Origin: Casuarius casuarius
Taxonomy: Eukaryota; Chordata; Aves; Casuariiformes; Casuariidae
NCBI GenBank assembly: GCA_003342895.1
Contig: PTFA01000005.1
Span: forward strand, 964,654 to 1,028,653
Reading direction: 5' to 3'
DNA length: 64,000 nucleotides
Each line of letters starts with the position of its first letter. Positions within the stretch are counted from its first letter, which is position 1. Under the pieces are notes generated by a model that saw nothing but the letters and a program-made list of their open reading frames with translations, made no database searches and was not told the origin of the DNA. Positions 1-13,544 of this stretch are shown one piece after another. The translations under genes were made by a program, and so were the position numbers.

Positions 1-2640
1 GCTCAGCATAAACAATCTGAGGAGGAATGCAAAATGCGTGGATGATTATCCTGAAAGGGAGACTGTCTGAGACATTTTAGGTGTTTTTTGATTTCAAAAT
101 AGCACAGGAGTGTTAAAGTCTATATCTAAATCTTTCCTGAGACAGGCTTGTAGGAGCTGAGCCTCTGTGAGTAAGGGATGCCCTGGTGATATCTAAGAGG
201 AAAACTCAGGGCCTTATTCAGAGCTGAATTTTAAAGGCTTCTATATTTTTCTCTTCCTTATTTTTGCACTGAATTTTAATACTGTTTGCCTTTCTCTCTT
301 TCTGAAAAATCAAAGGAAGATAAGGACAGATGGATCTAAAATAAACACAGAGCTCTCACTTGTTTGTGAGAAGTACACAGATAGCTGAAGGCAGAATCTG
401 TACCTAAATTATTGAAACCTATCAGTTTTAATTAATACTGCCACAGAGTCCATTTTCAAACAAAGGAAGAAAAATTGGAGAGTTTGGGGTTCGTGACCAG
501 TATCTGACCATATATTCAATTAGCAGCAATGACAGCAAATGCAGCTGTGCATAATGAAGCACCTCAGTGTCCCAACATCAATAATGATGCACCGTCATAC
601 CATCCTCTAAAAAAGCAGAACCTAATTAATTCAGGGTGGATATAAAAGAACTGATTTGGAAAGCTCAGAGTAAATGCTTTGGGGCAGATTGTCTACCACC
701 AAACTCCTCACATCTCTTCTGCTGAGAATTGTCTTTAAATGAGGTAGCGCCCAGGAGGCAGAGAATTTGTCCTGGCCAATGTGTAGCCAGCCATCCCACA
801 CTAAAGGCACTATCAGCTGCAACAAGCAGAGGGGAAGAAAATAATTACAGCACACTGCATGACGGCTAGTGTGTGAGCCCTTATGAAGCACAGCTAACAC
901 GGTCAAGCTAGAGTGGCCCCCAGACTGCTATGTTTTACCAAGAATCCAGCCAAGATTCAGGGACNTAAAGAGTATAGCACAGCATCATCCAGTTTGGGAG
1001 AAGCAGGCAGAAAGCTGGGGAAAAGACAGGGAGCCTACAGAGACAAACACACACAGAGGGCTGAGGCTGAAGTGTTGGGGAAAACAGGAGTTCCCCACTA
1101 ACCTGAGCAAATGGACAGACCTCTACGGAAAAGGGCCAGGAGCAGCAGCAAAAAGTATGGCACCCAGGACACAGTTGGCCAATCAGCTGTGATTTCAACT
1201 ATTTGTCTGACTAAATCAAACTGAACTTCCTCCAATATCATATTTATTTTCTCTTTCAGTCTCTTCTCCTTTCTTCCCTGTCCTGAGCTACTCTGGGTGT
1301 CTTTGTAGGAGGATGGGGACTGCACTTTGGCAGAGGAACTGCTATCCCAGGGAAGATGGAGATGATGCTCTCCCTTTGACTTCCACTATCCGGGAAGAAA
1401 ATAGGGTACAGAGCAGAGACCAACCATACTCTCCACTTCCACTGCTGTAATATAGCTGACCAGAAACTGCCCACCAAAATAAAAACCAACTATTTTTAAG
1501 ATGCCTAGAAACTTATTTTGGATTTAGGCCAGATTTGGTTTGGATGGCCCAGACAATTTGCTGCAGTCTAAGAGATTCTGAGAAGCCTACACTGAATAAG
1601 TTTAATCACCTCTGTTCTTTGAGAATTTGTTCAAGATTTGCTATAGGGAGCCAACTTTACTTACTGGAAGAAGCCTTTAAAATTCAAGCATATTAGAAGC
1701 TCAAGAAATGGCCAGATTTATTTTTGGAAGAGATTTAAGAGACAAAATGAAAAAACAGGAAAGCAGGATAAAAACAGAAATAAAGAAGTACATAGTCTTT
1801 TTCTCTTCTGAACATTTCTTACATTCTGATGTCCTCTGCTAGCCATCATCCAGATATGAGTCAAACCCATTCTAGTAGACTGTACATCTCTAGAGACAGG
1901 CATCAGCAGATGATGCATTCTTTGAACAGAAGTTCAGCAGCAAGGAGAATGGGATAGCATTAAGCTTGCAAAGTCGAACTTTATTAGGAGGCAAGACAAT
2001 CTTCAGTTTTACTTGCGTGTGAGGACTGGGTCCTCCTAGTAGATCTCATTTGATTGATATTAAAAAGAATGGCCTAAGTGCCACATTTGAAATCTGTAGC
2101 AAGTCTTATTGTTTAGAAAGTATTTTCTCCGTCCAAAACTGCATGCATATGAGCACAGAGTGACATTCTGAAGGTACAGCTCCAAAACTTCTCACTCCTC
2201 CAATCCTCTTTTCTATGTTCATGTTTCATTTCTCAGGGAAAATATTGAAGAGCTCTGGTATTCAAACACGCAACACTGCATGAGGGAATAAAACCTCTTA
2301 AAATCAACTGGGAAATACATTTATTTTTGTAAGAGAAATTATTAAACATCACAGTCATGAAAGCCTTGAATTCTACTTGTAAAAGGAACTTGGAAGTTAA
2401 GATTTGTCCCAGTCACCCATGAAGGAAAACGGTCTTGTTGATTTCTGCTTCTTTATCTTTTAGATGTTGTTTACGGTTTTTAGACTCTTTAGTATTCATG
2501 AGCAGTACCTTCTAGTCACTTTGTCCTTAGTCTCACTTTTCCATATAGTAGAGCTTTTTATGTGTCATGAACCTGAAGGAGGCCCAAGGATCACCTTCTT
2601 TTCCTTTTCCAAAAACTCTCTCTCTTTAGATTACGTATCC
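1..2640. other. Unique AT-rich DNA, no gene seen
   Basis: No reading frame longer than about 90 codons and no recognisable protein, RNA gene or repeat. One undetermined base lies at 965. Frames overlap on both strands without a codon pattern that would suggest an exon. Confidence 0.6.
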
Positions 2641-2642
2641 TG

Positions 2643-2705
2643 TCCCTATTAAAGTGAATGGAATAAGCCCCAGTAATTTCAGTGGGATTAGCCACAAACC
2701 CCATG
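2643..2705 (+). repeat. Ancient amniote interspersed repeat fragment
   Basis: The stretch with 'aagtgaatggaataagcccc' followed by 'gtaatttcagtgggatta' resembles the widespread old amniote repeat built around 'caatggagttacaccagtgatttcagtgggag'. The family name is not assigned. It is short and diverged, so the match could be coincidental. Related motifs occur at 43.57, 48.12 and 51.72 kb. Confidence 0.4.
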
Positions 2706-5700
2706 AAATAAACTTCATAAATCTGATGAAACTGGCAACACGACTTTATTGGAAAGCCAAAAAAGAAATGTGCAAGACAGATGAGCTATTAAATCACTGT
2801 TTAGTACCCCAAATGGGTGTGAATCCTTTAATTTAGTCATATTGTTTTCACTATATTAGCTGGTAGTACCTCTAGCTGATTGAAGTGGGCATAGGTCACT
2901 AACAAGTGGAGACCATCCAAAGGAAAAATCAAGTCCTGCAAGAATTGTTAGTGATTTACTACTAGGATTTGGCTATGTTTGAAGCATTTTGTGGTTGTAA
3001 GTAGAAACCACTTTTCAGTAGCATCGGGAGGCTTTGTATCGGATCCCGGTCTCTTCTAACAAGCCCCATGTTTTCACACAGAATATGCTTGTTAGCCTGG
3101 TACCCTAGCTAAATTTCAGCCTGGGGAATTACTTCTTAACTATCTGGTACTCCGAAAAATATCTCCTCTAAGATTATTCTTTTACTGGGGGTGCTTTTAA
3201 GCAATTCCTCTATTTCGCTGTAGATGTGACTGCACATGAATTGGTTTGTTTGCCAAACAGACAAACCCAACTTTTGCAAACAGTAATTAAGCTAAGAGGT
3301 TGGTTGGGTGAAATGTGAATGCATGCCTATCACCCTGCCTCACCCTGGATTACACAGGTCTGGACACCATAAAAATAAGAAAAAATCCCCTCATATCTAT
3401 TGGCTTGAATGAATATGATTGCGTGATGTTTTGCTGTCTCCCCACTGCATCTTATGCCATTATTACACAGCCCTGGGATGATGAGCATATGCAGTCCTGT
3501 GATTACAGAGCTTGGCGACCACTCACTTGGGGCACTGATGAGGAACAGAAATGTGGAAAGGGTGGAGAAAGAGAAAAGCACTTTATAAATTTCCCAGCTG
3601 ATACACTGGACTGGTAGGGAAATGGCCTGGAAAGGTTGTGGCAGAGCCATCATCATGAATACAAAAGAGAATGTTTACTTTAAAAGAAAGAACAGAAAAG
3701 AAAATAGAAGTGATGCAGCTGTGTTGTTCTACCCAATAAATTACATTAACACTACAGACNGAAAAGGTGCATTCCAGGCCCTTGCTGGCACACAGCCCTT
3801 TTATTCATTAATCTTCTTAATGCATCCAATAAACTTCAGAAGTAAAGAATATGCAGTGGGTTCTGTCATTCCTTGACCTATTTTTTCCAGCTTCATACAG
3901 TTCCTTAGCTGATCACAAGTATACATACACACACAAACATGCACTTATACTTCTTCAAACCCTTGCTGAGTGCAGAAGAGGTCAGTTTATAACAGAAATG
4001 ATCTCATACACTAAAATGATGTTTCTGATCCAGGAGAATGAGAAATCAAGACGCCTGGTAATACCCTAAGTTTCTCTGCAGAAAGCACAGGATTTACTGT
4101 TGGGATGAGATGGAAAAAAAGATACACTCCATGTATCAAAAACCTGCTATGGCTGCAAGCGCTTATGTTAAACCTAAAGATGTTTCTTGATAGAAAAAAA
4201 GAGAGAGTAGGAAGATTAAAACAAAATCACCATCTCAAACCAACTCTAAGATACATTCATACACCTTCTTTCTCACATAGATGCTCTTATTCCCATCTAC
4301 CCCAGCAAACATCCATTTATCCACCTAAATACTATCCTCATCGCCACTACTCACACACACTCAACTCACATATACTCACTTTCTCTCACACCCACATATA
4401 CATATGTAATCCATGGGCTGTTGGTCTGTCACTATGCCTTAGCTATGACACAGTGATATTACAACAGCTAAAAGACAGATAAACATTCACTGAATCTCAC
4501 AGCAACAGAGTAGAGTCTAGCAAATTGACTGTGGTTAATTTTGTTTAGAGGGCATGGGCAGCAGTCGAAAGATCCTGCCCCATCCTTGTTCCTCCTGTGT
4601 GACCACAGCCTGATAAATCCAAGAATACTGGCAGCCACATCCTTCACCTCCTGCATTCATAGTAAACTTTCCTGGCTATCAAAAAAGAGAGAATCAGGGC
4701 AAAGCTCACACATAGGGGAGACCCAAAGTACTAAATTCCCTTAATCAAGGTCAGTGTTACTACAGATTGTCAAAAGTTTTCCACCAGATCAAACCTTGCT
4801 TCAACCAAGATAGGAAGGATAGTACTGACAAGGCTCTTTCACAGTGTGAAAACAGCTGAAGGAAAAAAATGCCACCAGCTCTGAACTTTGCTGCAGTCAC
4901 TGGGAGTCTGGCTGAAGAAAGGCTGATCTTTGAACTACAGGGAAAATGTGTATTGCCATTAATCTAAAGTCAGCTTAGGCTTTTTAAATTCACAAGTAGG
5001 AGATTTACAAGCAAAATGACACTGATAGAGAAAAATACTGTATTAAGAAAATATGATGTTTAGGAGCAGAACAATCAAGAATTACAATTGTTGGTATTAT
5101 GTCTCTTTTAGACTATAGATCAAGTAGAGCAAAGAGTTTTATCATCCTGAGCTATTTGTGTTTCGTGTAATAATGCCTTAATGATTCAATTAGCATTGAT
5201 TCTTCAGCTGCAACAATATTTTCTGACTGATCTAGTAATTTAGCTCTCACTGCTGATTGATACAATTCCTATGAGTAATAAAGCAGTTTGAAAGAAATTT
5301 ATTCAATAATTCACAAATCGCTTTAAAGAAGATTTTTATTGCCTCTGCCACTAGTAATCCCTAAGACTTCAGAAAGTAGAATATTCCCTTTAACAGTTTG
5401 GCATTTGTAATGGTGGTGCCTTCTTTTAACAAGTCTTTTTTCCTGCCTGACATGCCTGTGATACTTCCCTCTTGGAATACTTACCAGCATTTAGTTGGAG
5501 GAGATTAAGACAAGGATGGGTAATCTGAGGATAAACGTGCATTAACGTATATAATGCGCACAGACCACATAGAAACAACATGAGCAACTTGTGCAAACTC
5601 AGTACCTAAAATGTGTTTTTGAGTCTCATCTCATCTCATTAGCTGTCAGAAAATATCTTAATATTAAATGTAATCAGGTATTAGAGAAGATACCCAAAGA

Positions 5701-6585
5701 GAGAGTTAGAACTGTTACTGAAGGTGATCAGACAGAGACATTCATGACATATGACAAATAGAAACGATAGCATATAAATGAATTACAACATGCTCTGAAG
5801 TGTTTTGGGGAATAACGACTGCTTCAGAACTTCTACGGCACAGACTTAACCAGTAAGAGCTACATGGTCAAATGGGCTTCACAATGCAGTAACAAAAAAT
5901 ATGCATGGAAAACTTCATCAGTCTTTCAAAATAGCATCCTACCCGTGATCTGGGTTTGTCCATTCTCTACAGCACCTTATAAATTTCCACAGTGATAAGC
6001 AGATCTGTCCAAATGAAATGCTGTTTTAATGGGTTGGAATGTATCTCTTCGTGCATGTATTTATACACACTTATTCTACGATGGGTCCCTAGGCAAAATC
6101 CTTCATTTCTGTTCTATTAATTGTCTAGAATTTCCTGGGGAAAGCAGACAGTTCTGAAACACACACAGTTTTCTGTAAGTCATATTGTTAAAAATTTATT
6201 TTTAACTTAATAGGGAGCAATCAAGCTGAAAAGACAATGTGAGGGAAAAAAAAACATTTAGCTAAAACAACACCAGAGAAACCTACGTCAGACTCTGAGT
6301 AGGATTAATCCTCATTGGGATATATCAACTTCCCAGTTAATTTCACTCTTTCAAAGAGGATGAATAGTTCTGTGTTTAAAACACAGTGCAGGGAGACTTA
6401 AGACAGCAGTTTTCTTCCTCACTCTGATTAAACTCATTATGTGACCTTGAAAAAAGAGGTTTAATTTTAGTTTGAAACTGCNCTTAAGTTACCCACACAC
6501 ACATTTGTCAGCCATTTACAAATATATATGTTCAACAGTTGGCCACTTTACTATAAGATAGTGCTTTCACAATTTGGGGGTGAAA
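2706..6585. other. Unique DNA with a CA-rich patch and a homeodomain-motif cluster
   Basis: No gene recognised. At 4325-4405 there is a degenerate CA/CT-rich patch on the plus strand, which explains a 125-codon frame there made largely of His, Ser, Thr and Tyr. At 5100-5340 AT-rich homeodomain-type motifs cluster and are treated as a separate candidate. Undetermined bases lie at 3760 and 6482. Confidence 0.5.
5100..5340. promoter_or_regulatory. Candidate enhancer: cluster of homeodomain-type motifs
   Basis: The stretch contains repeated TAAT/ATTA cores, including 'taatgccttaatgattcaat' and 'agtaatttag', an E-box CAGCTG near 5207, and TGATTGAT at 5254-5261, which matches a Pbx-type site. AT-rich sequence produces TAAT by chance, so the cluster alone is weak evidence. 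Conservation between species is what would establish it. Confidence 0.2.
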
Positions 6586-6589
6586 TTCA

Positions 6590-6775
6590 GAGCCTTAATC
6601 TGTCTGCGCCTTAATGTCCTATCTTGCTTCTGCATATAACAGGAGATAATGATTCTTACCTAGTTGTACTTCACAGGCATGTCAAGAGGCTCCATTCGTT
6701 CATACAATATTCATAAAGCTTTCTGAGATCCCTAATAAAAGATTCTACATAGCTACAAATTATTATTTAATGATG
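6590..6775 (+). repeat. MIR/L2-type ancient SINE, 3' half
   Basis: The order of motifs follows the old amniote MIR/L2-like tail: a diverged 'cctcatctgtaaaatggggataataatgctta' region (here 'ataacaggagataatgattcttacctagtt'), a 'cacaggcatgtcaagaggctccattcgttcata' segment, 'aagctttctgagatcccta', and a terminal 'acaaattattattta'. It has no coding capacity. The order of four separate motifs makes the family assignment fairly good, though the precise subfamily is unknown. Confidence 0.6.
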
Positions 6776-9700
6776 GAAAATTGAAACATGGCATGTAGAA
6801 TGCAAATGAGAGTGAGATAAAGTGGTTTTGCTCTGACAAACTGAGGTTGTCTCCTCAACTAAATGTCGACCAGCGTGCAAACACGAATACAACAAAGATC
6901 CGTCTAACCACTGTGCCACAAAAAACCTATTATCACAAGGTTCTCAAGAGCAGCATAAGTTCTTTCAAACAGAAACGTACAAATCACAATTATGCTATCC
7001 AAAAAGAAAAGCAGAACTGAGAATCTATTGTATGTTTGCATGTTCCTCTCCTCCTATTGGCTAAGGAATTCATTTGTAGAATTACATTCCCTCTCCTTTA
7101 CTTTTAATTGATATTGTTAATATATCTAGGTCATTTAATAAAAACATTTCTAAAGCAAGCCATTACGCTGTGAACAGGAGGTGATACAAAGACTAGGCTG
7201 CTACGCAGTTGCTTTCAAATATTTTTAAAATTCTTCTAAAGTACAGAATAATACAATAAATGTTAAATCATTTCTACTCTTGCCTGAACCTGCTCCGGCC
7301 CTCTACAGAAATCACTATTTAACAACCAACAGCCTTTTCTTCAGCCTTCCCTGTTCAATATAATGCCTTGTGAATTCAGAATGCCCTGAAATTTCTCCAT
7401 TGCCTTAACCAAGTCATCGATCCCAAACATTTTCCCTCTTCCTACCTAATGCCTCCACAGAGCAGAACTGCTCCTCAGCTGAGTTTTTTTCCACCTTCAC
7501 AACTTCCCACTTGACAATCACTGCTCCTGAGTTTAGAGACATCCTCAATCCTTTCTGCTTCTCTCTTTGTAAACCTAGAAAAGAATCAAGCACTAGGGTA
7601 TGTGCTCACAGATCTACTTTCAGCTGCGCTGGACTTTGTGCAGAGAATGGTATACTGCCTGCCCAATACCCACTCCACTCGTGCTTGCCAAGGCAGATAT
7701 CCCTGCCTTGCAGTGCCACTAAAAACCCTGTATAGCTGCAGTGGTAACATACACTTCAGTGAATCAATCATACCAAATAGGCATGACACTGGTGAAGTGG
7801 ATCCGCCTTCAGCCCTCAATATCCAAATGTCCCAAGTGAAAACGTCCCTGGCAGAGCCATCATCATAACAAACAGGCATCACCTGAGACTTGGACTCTTC
7901 AAAAGACCACAGATTAAATGATTATGGAGCCAAAACCCTTCTAACATGCCAAAATGTTCCTTCCACTTCGGAATTGAGGCATGAGATGCTTGCTTCCTGA
8001 GAAACAAGAGCTTAATATTCACTGTTTTCCATTTAGGATTAGTAACTCGTATATTAATGCTCAGCTCAGTTTAAAAGGAGGAAAAACTTTTCAGTCCCAT
8101 TATTTTTAATCATACTGCCTCATATAATATTCTCTCATGAAAAGATATGAACATTAGAAAAGNAAGAACACGGTGAAGAAAATTGAAATAAGAGGCTAAA
8201 TATTACGTTCCCACAGGTCTGCTTCTAGCCGAGTGTCTATTACTGGAACTATAATACTGAATCATGTCAGTGCTTGGTTTCTTCAAAAAATAAGTTCAGT
8301 GGCATACTATGGTTCTCTATCTTCTTGAGTTCAAATCATGCCATCGCATCCCTGATAAGAATTTTGTTTTCTTTTCTCATAGATAAATATCAGAACTTCA
8401 GGCAGGTTTCTTAAATGTAATCTTGTCAAATCTTCAAGAAAGAGAGGAGATGCATAAAGTATATTTTTGCTAGAGCCTTAGGAGATGTATTTACATAATT
8501 TAGAGACCGTGAACATTATAGATGAACAGGAGAACATATTTTCTTCCTAGACATTGTGAGTAAGAATCTCAAAACATACAATACCACAGAAAGGTAATTC
8601 GCCTTTGATTTGCCATAAACTTCTCAAATACCATCTATAACTTACTCATCTCACAAACTCATCCGAGTATAAAGCCGAGCCAAACGTTTTCGGAAAGGCA
8701 GTAGCACTCTGATTTGCATTAAAATAATGAGGATACCTTATAATTTGTTTTGAACTCTTCATTCTTGGATTACACCCATGATCTATAATGTTCTACACAC
8801 GGCATGTTCTACAGGAGTGTCCTGAAGGCANAGGACAGCTTGGTGGTTAGCAGAAGGGAGGGGAGTAGCAGGAAGAATGTGCTGAGAAGTGAGAGATGTG
8901 CAAGCGAGTAGCAAGAGTTAACAAGAAAGAAATTCCCAAGGAAAATAACTTTAGTGAGATGAGGCAAATATATTAGAGAAATATTTTTTTAATAGACTTT
9001 TCACTTAAACGAGTTTTATTCAGTAATGTTGTAACCTTAGATTAGCCAACTCCATTTGATCGATCTCATTTTAGCGTAAGTCTCCCTTGCTGCACTGTGT
9101 TTGTCATTAGCATGCAAGCTCTCTGGATGATGACTGGCTTCTCCTGTATCTATAGAACGCTGAGGACATTTTGTATATCAATTATTTATAAACAATAACT
9201 TAATATTAGTAAGAAGTGAAGAGCTTGTCATATGTATGGTAGCTGCTAAGTATCTGGATTTCCTCCAGGATGAAAAGCGTTACCAAACATAACTTTTTTT
9301 ATATGTCATTTAAAAGGTACTTTTCCCTAGATTTACACCAAATTCTTACACTTGACCTACAACTTCAGTGTCAAGAACTATTAATTATCTTTCAACATGT
9401 AATATGAAAGCAGTTTTCTGAAGATTTGTTCGAGTTTAAAAGGATAAACTAAATTAGCACCACTCACTCATTTATAAAATGTATTCATTTGAATGTAACT
9501 TTTCCTTAGATGGCAACTCCACCACTCTCATGCTGATTCACACCTGCAAATTAAAAATGACCTTTTTGATAAGGCTGATTGTTTTCAACAGTTTAGTGTT
9601 GGTGAATCATGACTACAGGACACTGACAGTGAGGAGGTCCAGAGACTATCTAGACCAATATCTGACAGATCCTTCTGACTGGCTCCTTATCAACGTTCTT

Positions 9701-10055
9701 CCTTTTCGTAGTTCCAGCAGGGTCTCAAATTCAGAGGATGTATTTGAATGCCATTCACTTCTCTGGAGCTACTTGTTGAGTGATTTACTAAAACGGAATA
9801 GGATGGTCTTTAGCCTTTAAGATACACGAAAACAAATTATCACTCTACGCTCACTATGTACAAGTCAGCAGAGAGCACCATACTCTACAACACAAGCAAG
9901 GACAGTGTTGAAATCAAAAGTATAGTGTTTGAATGACAAAAAAAAATTAGAGTAAAATTTCTTTTGATAAATAGAACAATTTTTGCTGTATTTATATTAC
10001 ATACAAATATGCTTTAAGTGAAATAAAGTTCACAGTGACGTACTTTACAGAACCT
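6776..10055. other. Unique AT-rich DNA, no gene seen
   Basis: No gene recognised. Undetermined bases lie at 8163 and 8831. The C-rich plus-strand region at 7270-7870 gives frames of 74-98 codons with no domain. The 9000-9200 stretch carries a GATCGATC palindrome and an ATTAGCATGCAA octamer/homeodomain-like motif, listed as a weak regulatory candidate among the findings. Confidence 0.5.
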
Positions 10056-10059
10056 GGCA

Positions 10060-10420
10060 GTCCTTTTTAAAAGGCTCATTACTGCATCCTTTCCATCTCC
10101 TTGAGTACAATGTCAGATTGCTCCCTATTGTACAGTTATTAACATTTTGTCCAGTCTATATTTAAATGTGTCAACAATAGGGTTCCCACCATTTCTCTGT
10201 TCCACAATCTATTCCTCTCAGGTCTAAAATTACTCTGTTATAATTTCCTGTCATTATCTCTATTTAACCCTCTAGTTCCATCCTAAACATCCCCTCTTCA
10301 GGATTAGATTTACATCATTCTATTGTGTCCCCATTCTTCCTCTCCTACTGGACGAACAAGTTACCAGAGGGGACAATATCCCTTCCAGTAACATCTATTT
10401 TAAAGCTGTTAAATGCCTCA
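10060..10420 (-). repeat. Ancient CR1/L3-type LINE fragment
   Basis: Read on the plus strand, this resembles the reverse complement of the 3' coding end of old CR1/L3 LINEs: 'aacattttgtccagtctatatttaaatgtgtcaacaataggg', then 'cccaccatttctctgttccacaatctattcc', then a decayed stretch ending in 'catcccctcttcaggatta'. The matching layout in younger CR1 is 'cacctccagtgatggagattccaccacctccctgggcaacctgttcc'. It is heavily mutated, with no open frame. The right boundary is uncertain, and from about 10380 to 10745 I recognise nothing. Confidence 0.5.
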
Positions 10421-10839
10421 CATTAAAAGATCCCCTTTTCCACTGCTTATTGCTGAAGAATAGCTAGAAATTTTTCATCCTGTCTCAGGCTGAGTTTGGG
10501 GGGATCTTTTTTAATTTCAGACAAAGCAATTGTGCTGTTGGCCAATACAAAAAACTTTCCTGTTTTTAAAATCTCTAATGACTTTTTCTTTAAGCAGTTC
10601 TAGCACTGCTATTCGAGAGCAAAAACTTGAAATTCTAATAACATTCCCTCATGCTTTTTTTTTTTCTTGCTATACATACGTAATTCAGTTAAAACTTCTT
10701 TTCAAGCTTTCAAGACAAACCCAATATGAAAAACTATTTCACTGACAGCCACCTATTGCTTTCATTAGCACTATGATTACCCTTCTGTGCTCCAATTGCC
10801 CGTAGCATTCACTTATGGCCTGTCCTATGGAGTACTGAT
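10421..10839. other. Unrecognised AT-rich sequence
   Basis: It contains a T9 run near 10660 and a 71-codon frame without domain features. It could be a further decayed part of the neighbouring LINE relic, but I cannot support that. Confidence 0.4.
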
Positions 10840-10925
10840 TATACTCGGCTTCCACGGAAATCAGTGGAAGCCGAGACTGCTAAGCGCTACACAGGAGGCT
10901 CTCAGCTACTGACAGGAGCAGGTAC
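10840..10925 (+). repeat. Ancient amniote repeat with internal hairpin
   Basis: The segment 'aaatcagtggaagccgagac', then 'ctaagcgctacacaggaggctctcagc' and 'gacaggagcagg', follows the old amniote repeat pattern 'gacttcagtgggagctgagggtgctcagcacctcacaggatcaggcc'. Within it, 10844-10855 and 10864-10875 form a perfect 12-bp inverted repeat around an 8-nt loop. The family name is not assigned. Confidence 0.4.
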
Positions 10926-13544
10926 TTACAGATTAGCAACATATTGAAAACATCACAGGAGCAGCCACTTGCTAATATTAAAACCGCCCTTTTAAAAAAA
11001 GGAGGTCTTATTATTGATGCAAGCCGGGCATGCCATATTTAAAGCATGTTATTAACTGTAGTGAAATACGGTCAAGCAAGGAACTTAGTGGGAAAAGTGA
11101 AAGAGAGGAAGTGTGATATATAGTATGTGCTTTGCACATTGCACCGGCCCATTCGTCAGGGGACACAAAGTCTTCCCTGCTCATGCCCTAATAACTGCTA
11201 CGAAAAACAGCTGCTATGCACATGGAGAAGAGAGATGGGGGAAGTTTGTCTCAAGGCACATTTCAGCATACATTAGAAAGCAACAGGAACAATGTCAAGT
11301 ACCATAGGACTAAATCTCTCTCTATGGCCCATCCAGTCCAACTCAAGGCTTATTTGAACTAGTTTGCTCCTTCCTGCAGCTGAGTGTGTCTTTCAGAGCA
11401 AGGTGACATCCTGTGGCTGACCCAGTGTTATCTATCTTCTACCTGAGTAACTTTTCAAGAGCTCCAGAACTTGGGTGAGCTATTCACTGGGAGAGACAGG
11501 ACTGCCCGATAGATTACCAGCCCCCCAAAACCAGCAGAAATGAATGAGTGTGAATATAAGACTTGTATCCAAGCTTTCCAGGATATAGTTCATCTAAGGT
11601 TCAGATTGCTTGAAAACAACTTCATTACTGCTTTAAGAGTACATGTGAGGTTGGATATAACATAATTCCCACCAGTTGCATAATGGGTGTCAGAAAAATA
11701 ACGGGAAAAAATGAGAGCCTCTGTCGTTCCAAATAAAATGCTGAAGGCAAACCGCTATGGAGTTCTGGGTTTGCATGTGTTTGGACAGACAGGATAGTAT
11801 GAAACCTACATTTTGTGAAAATACATAGGGGTAGTTTTGTTTTTACCTGGTTTTTCTCCAGAGGCTAAAATAAATGTTCCCTGACTTGCAGAAAAATTCA
11901 GGTGAGTTTTTAGCAAAGTGTATCAGTGTGATCTTGCTAGTAGAATTTCTGGGTGGGAACTGTAAAGATGCAAATGAGAAAAACTGCAGGATATGATACC
12001 TCTAGACATCACAGAACACTAACTAAGCTACTTAAAAAACTGTGATCCCCGTTTGGAGTGTTCTGGTGGCTACTGACCCATTAAAGTCTGTGGGTACAAC
12101 ATAATTTGCAGGTGTTAGAAACTTTGTTACATTTATTAATATTTTACTTTTTAAGAAATGACGCAGAATGGAACACAAAATAGGAATTATAAAAGCAAAA
12201 ATCAACGCAAAGGGAAAGAAGAGGAAACTGCTGTAGCAGCCTAACTCCTACATGTCTTCATCATACCTTGTACTACAACAATTCTCTCATAACTGCATGT
12301 CATTGTTTACATTCCTCTGCACTTTGTTATAAAAGATAATTAAAAATTCTCAAAGGAAACAAAATAAAACTATTTCTATTGGTCTTAGAAACGAAAAGGA
12401 GATACTCTTCTAATGCATTTCCATTCTGCAGATACAGTAAAATTCAATCAGATATAAGAGGTGGAAATAAATGCATGGTCTAGATTCACACCATTTATGA
12501 GCAAAAAAGTATTTTCTTCATTGAGTATTGTCTATATCATGCCAAGAATATCACCAAAACAGTTGTTTAGAAGAACTTTGAGTTTCTATGACATATATCA
12601 CCTATGAACTCACAGTAACTGCAAAGTATTTCAACCTATCTTTCAGAGGAAGAGAAATAAACAGGATGAACTACTTTATGTTTTTGCTGCAGAGAACAAG
12701 TGTGTACACAGAGATCGGACTCCTAAATGGTGATAAATGTATCACCTAAATTTTCATAGGTAGATACAACACATATCTTCACACTAGTTTTCACATATGC
12801 AAACATACACACAGCCATGTACACAGAGTCGTGCCTGAACATTGGTTATAGGTGTTGAGCTACCAGCATAGCTGTGGAAGCACTGAATATAGAGCAAGCT
12901 GTAAAGGTCACCCGAAAAGCAGAGAAAATACTTGGGTAGTTAGCTTGAGCTGAACTCTGTGCTGCTTTGATTAAAGAGCTTTCGGTACCCCAGCTACTCA
13001 GCTTTAAAGCTAGCTTCACTACAGCTACGCAAGCTATGGTGAAATACGTCATAGTCCAGAGATCTGTCAGGTATTTAGATTAAACAGGCAGCTTTATCTC
13101 AGTCTTATAACTCCCAAGATTCTTCACATGCATGTATTTGGAAAACATCACCCCTCTAAAAACCTCAGGATGTGTAGAAACAGGTATTCTTTTATTCGAA
13201 GCCACTGGTGATTTGTATACATTAGGCCAACACTTCAGTTGGGAACTAGAAAATTTAGTAAGGGTGAGCTTTACCATTTCCCTTCCTGACTCTCTCTAAC
13301 ATTTCACAGAAGCTGAAAGAGATTGAGCTGAATCCTGACATCAGTTTTGACTCTCTCTAGAAAGACATGTAAATACACGATTGAAAATGTTGCACGGTCT
13401 GCATACGCTGTGCCCTTACTTATCCCATGGCAACCTCACAACAGCAACATGTGCCGTGACCACCACGTGGATGGAGGTGCTGCACTGCCGTCTTTGCAGA
13501 GCAGCTCTGAAGCTCACAGCTTGTTGAGAATGGATTAGCCCATC
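10926..13544. other. Unique AT-rich DNA, no gene seen
   Basis: No frame exceeds 68 codons. Nothing recognisable on either strand. Confidence 0.55.

Noticed and set aside
4105..4482. 125-codon plus-strand frame
   Set aside because: Its middle is a CA/CT-rich low-complexity patch, giving His/Ser/Thr/Tyr-rich translation with no domain.
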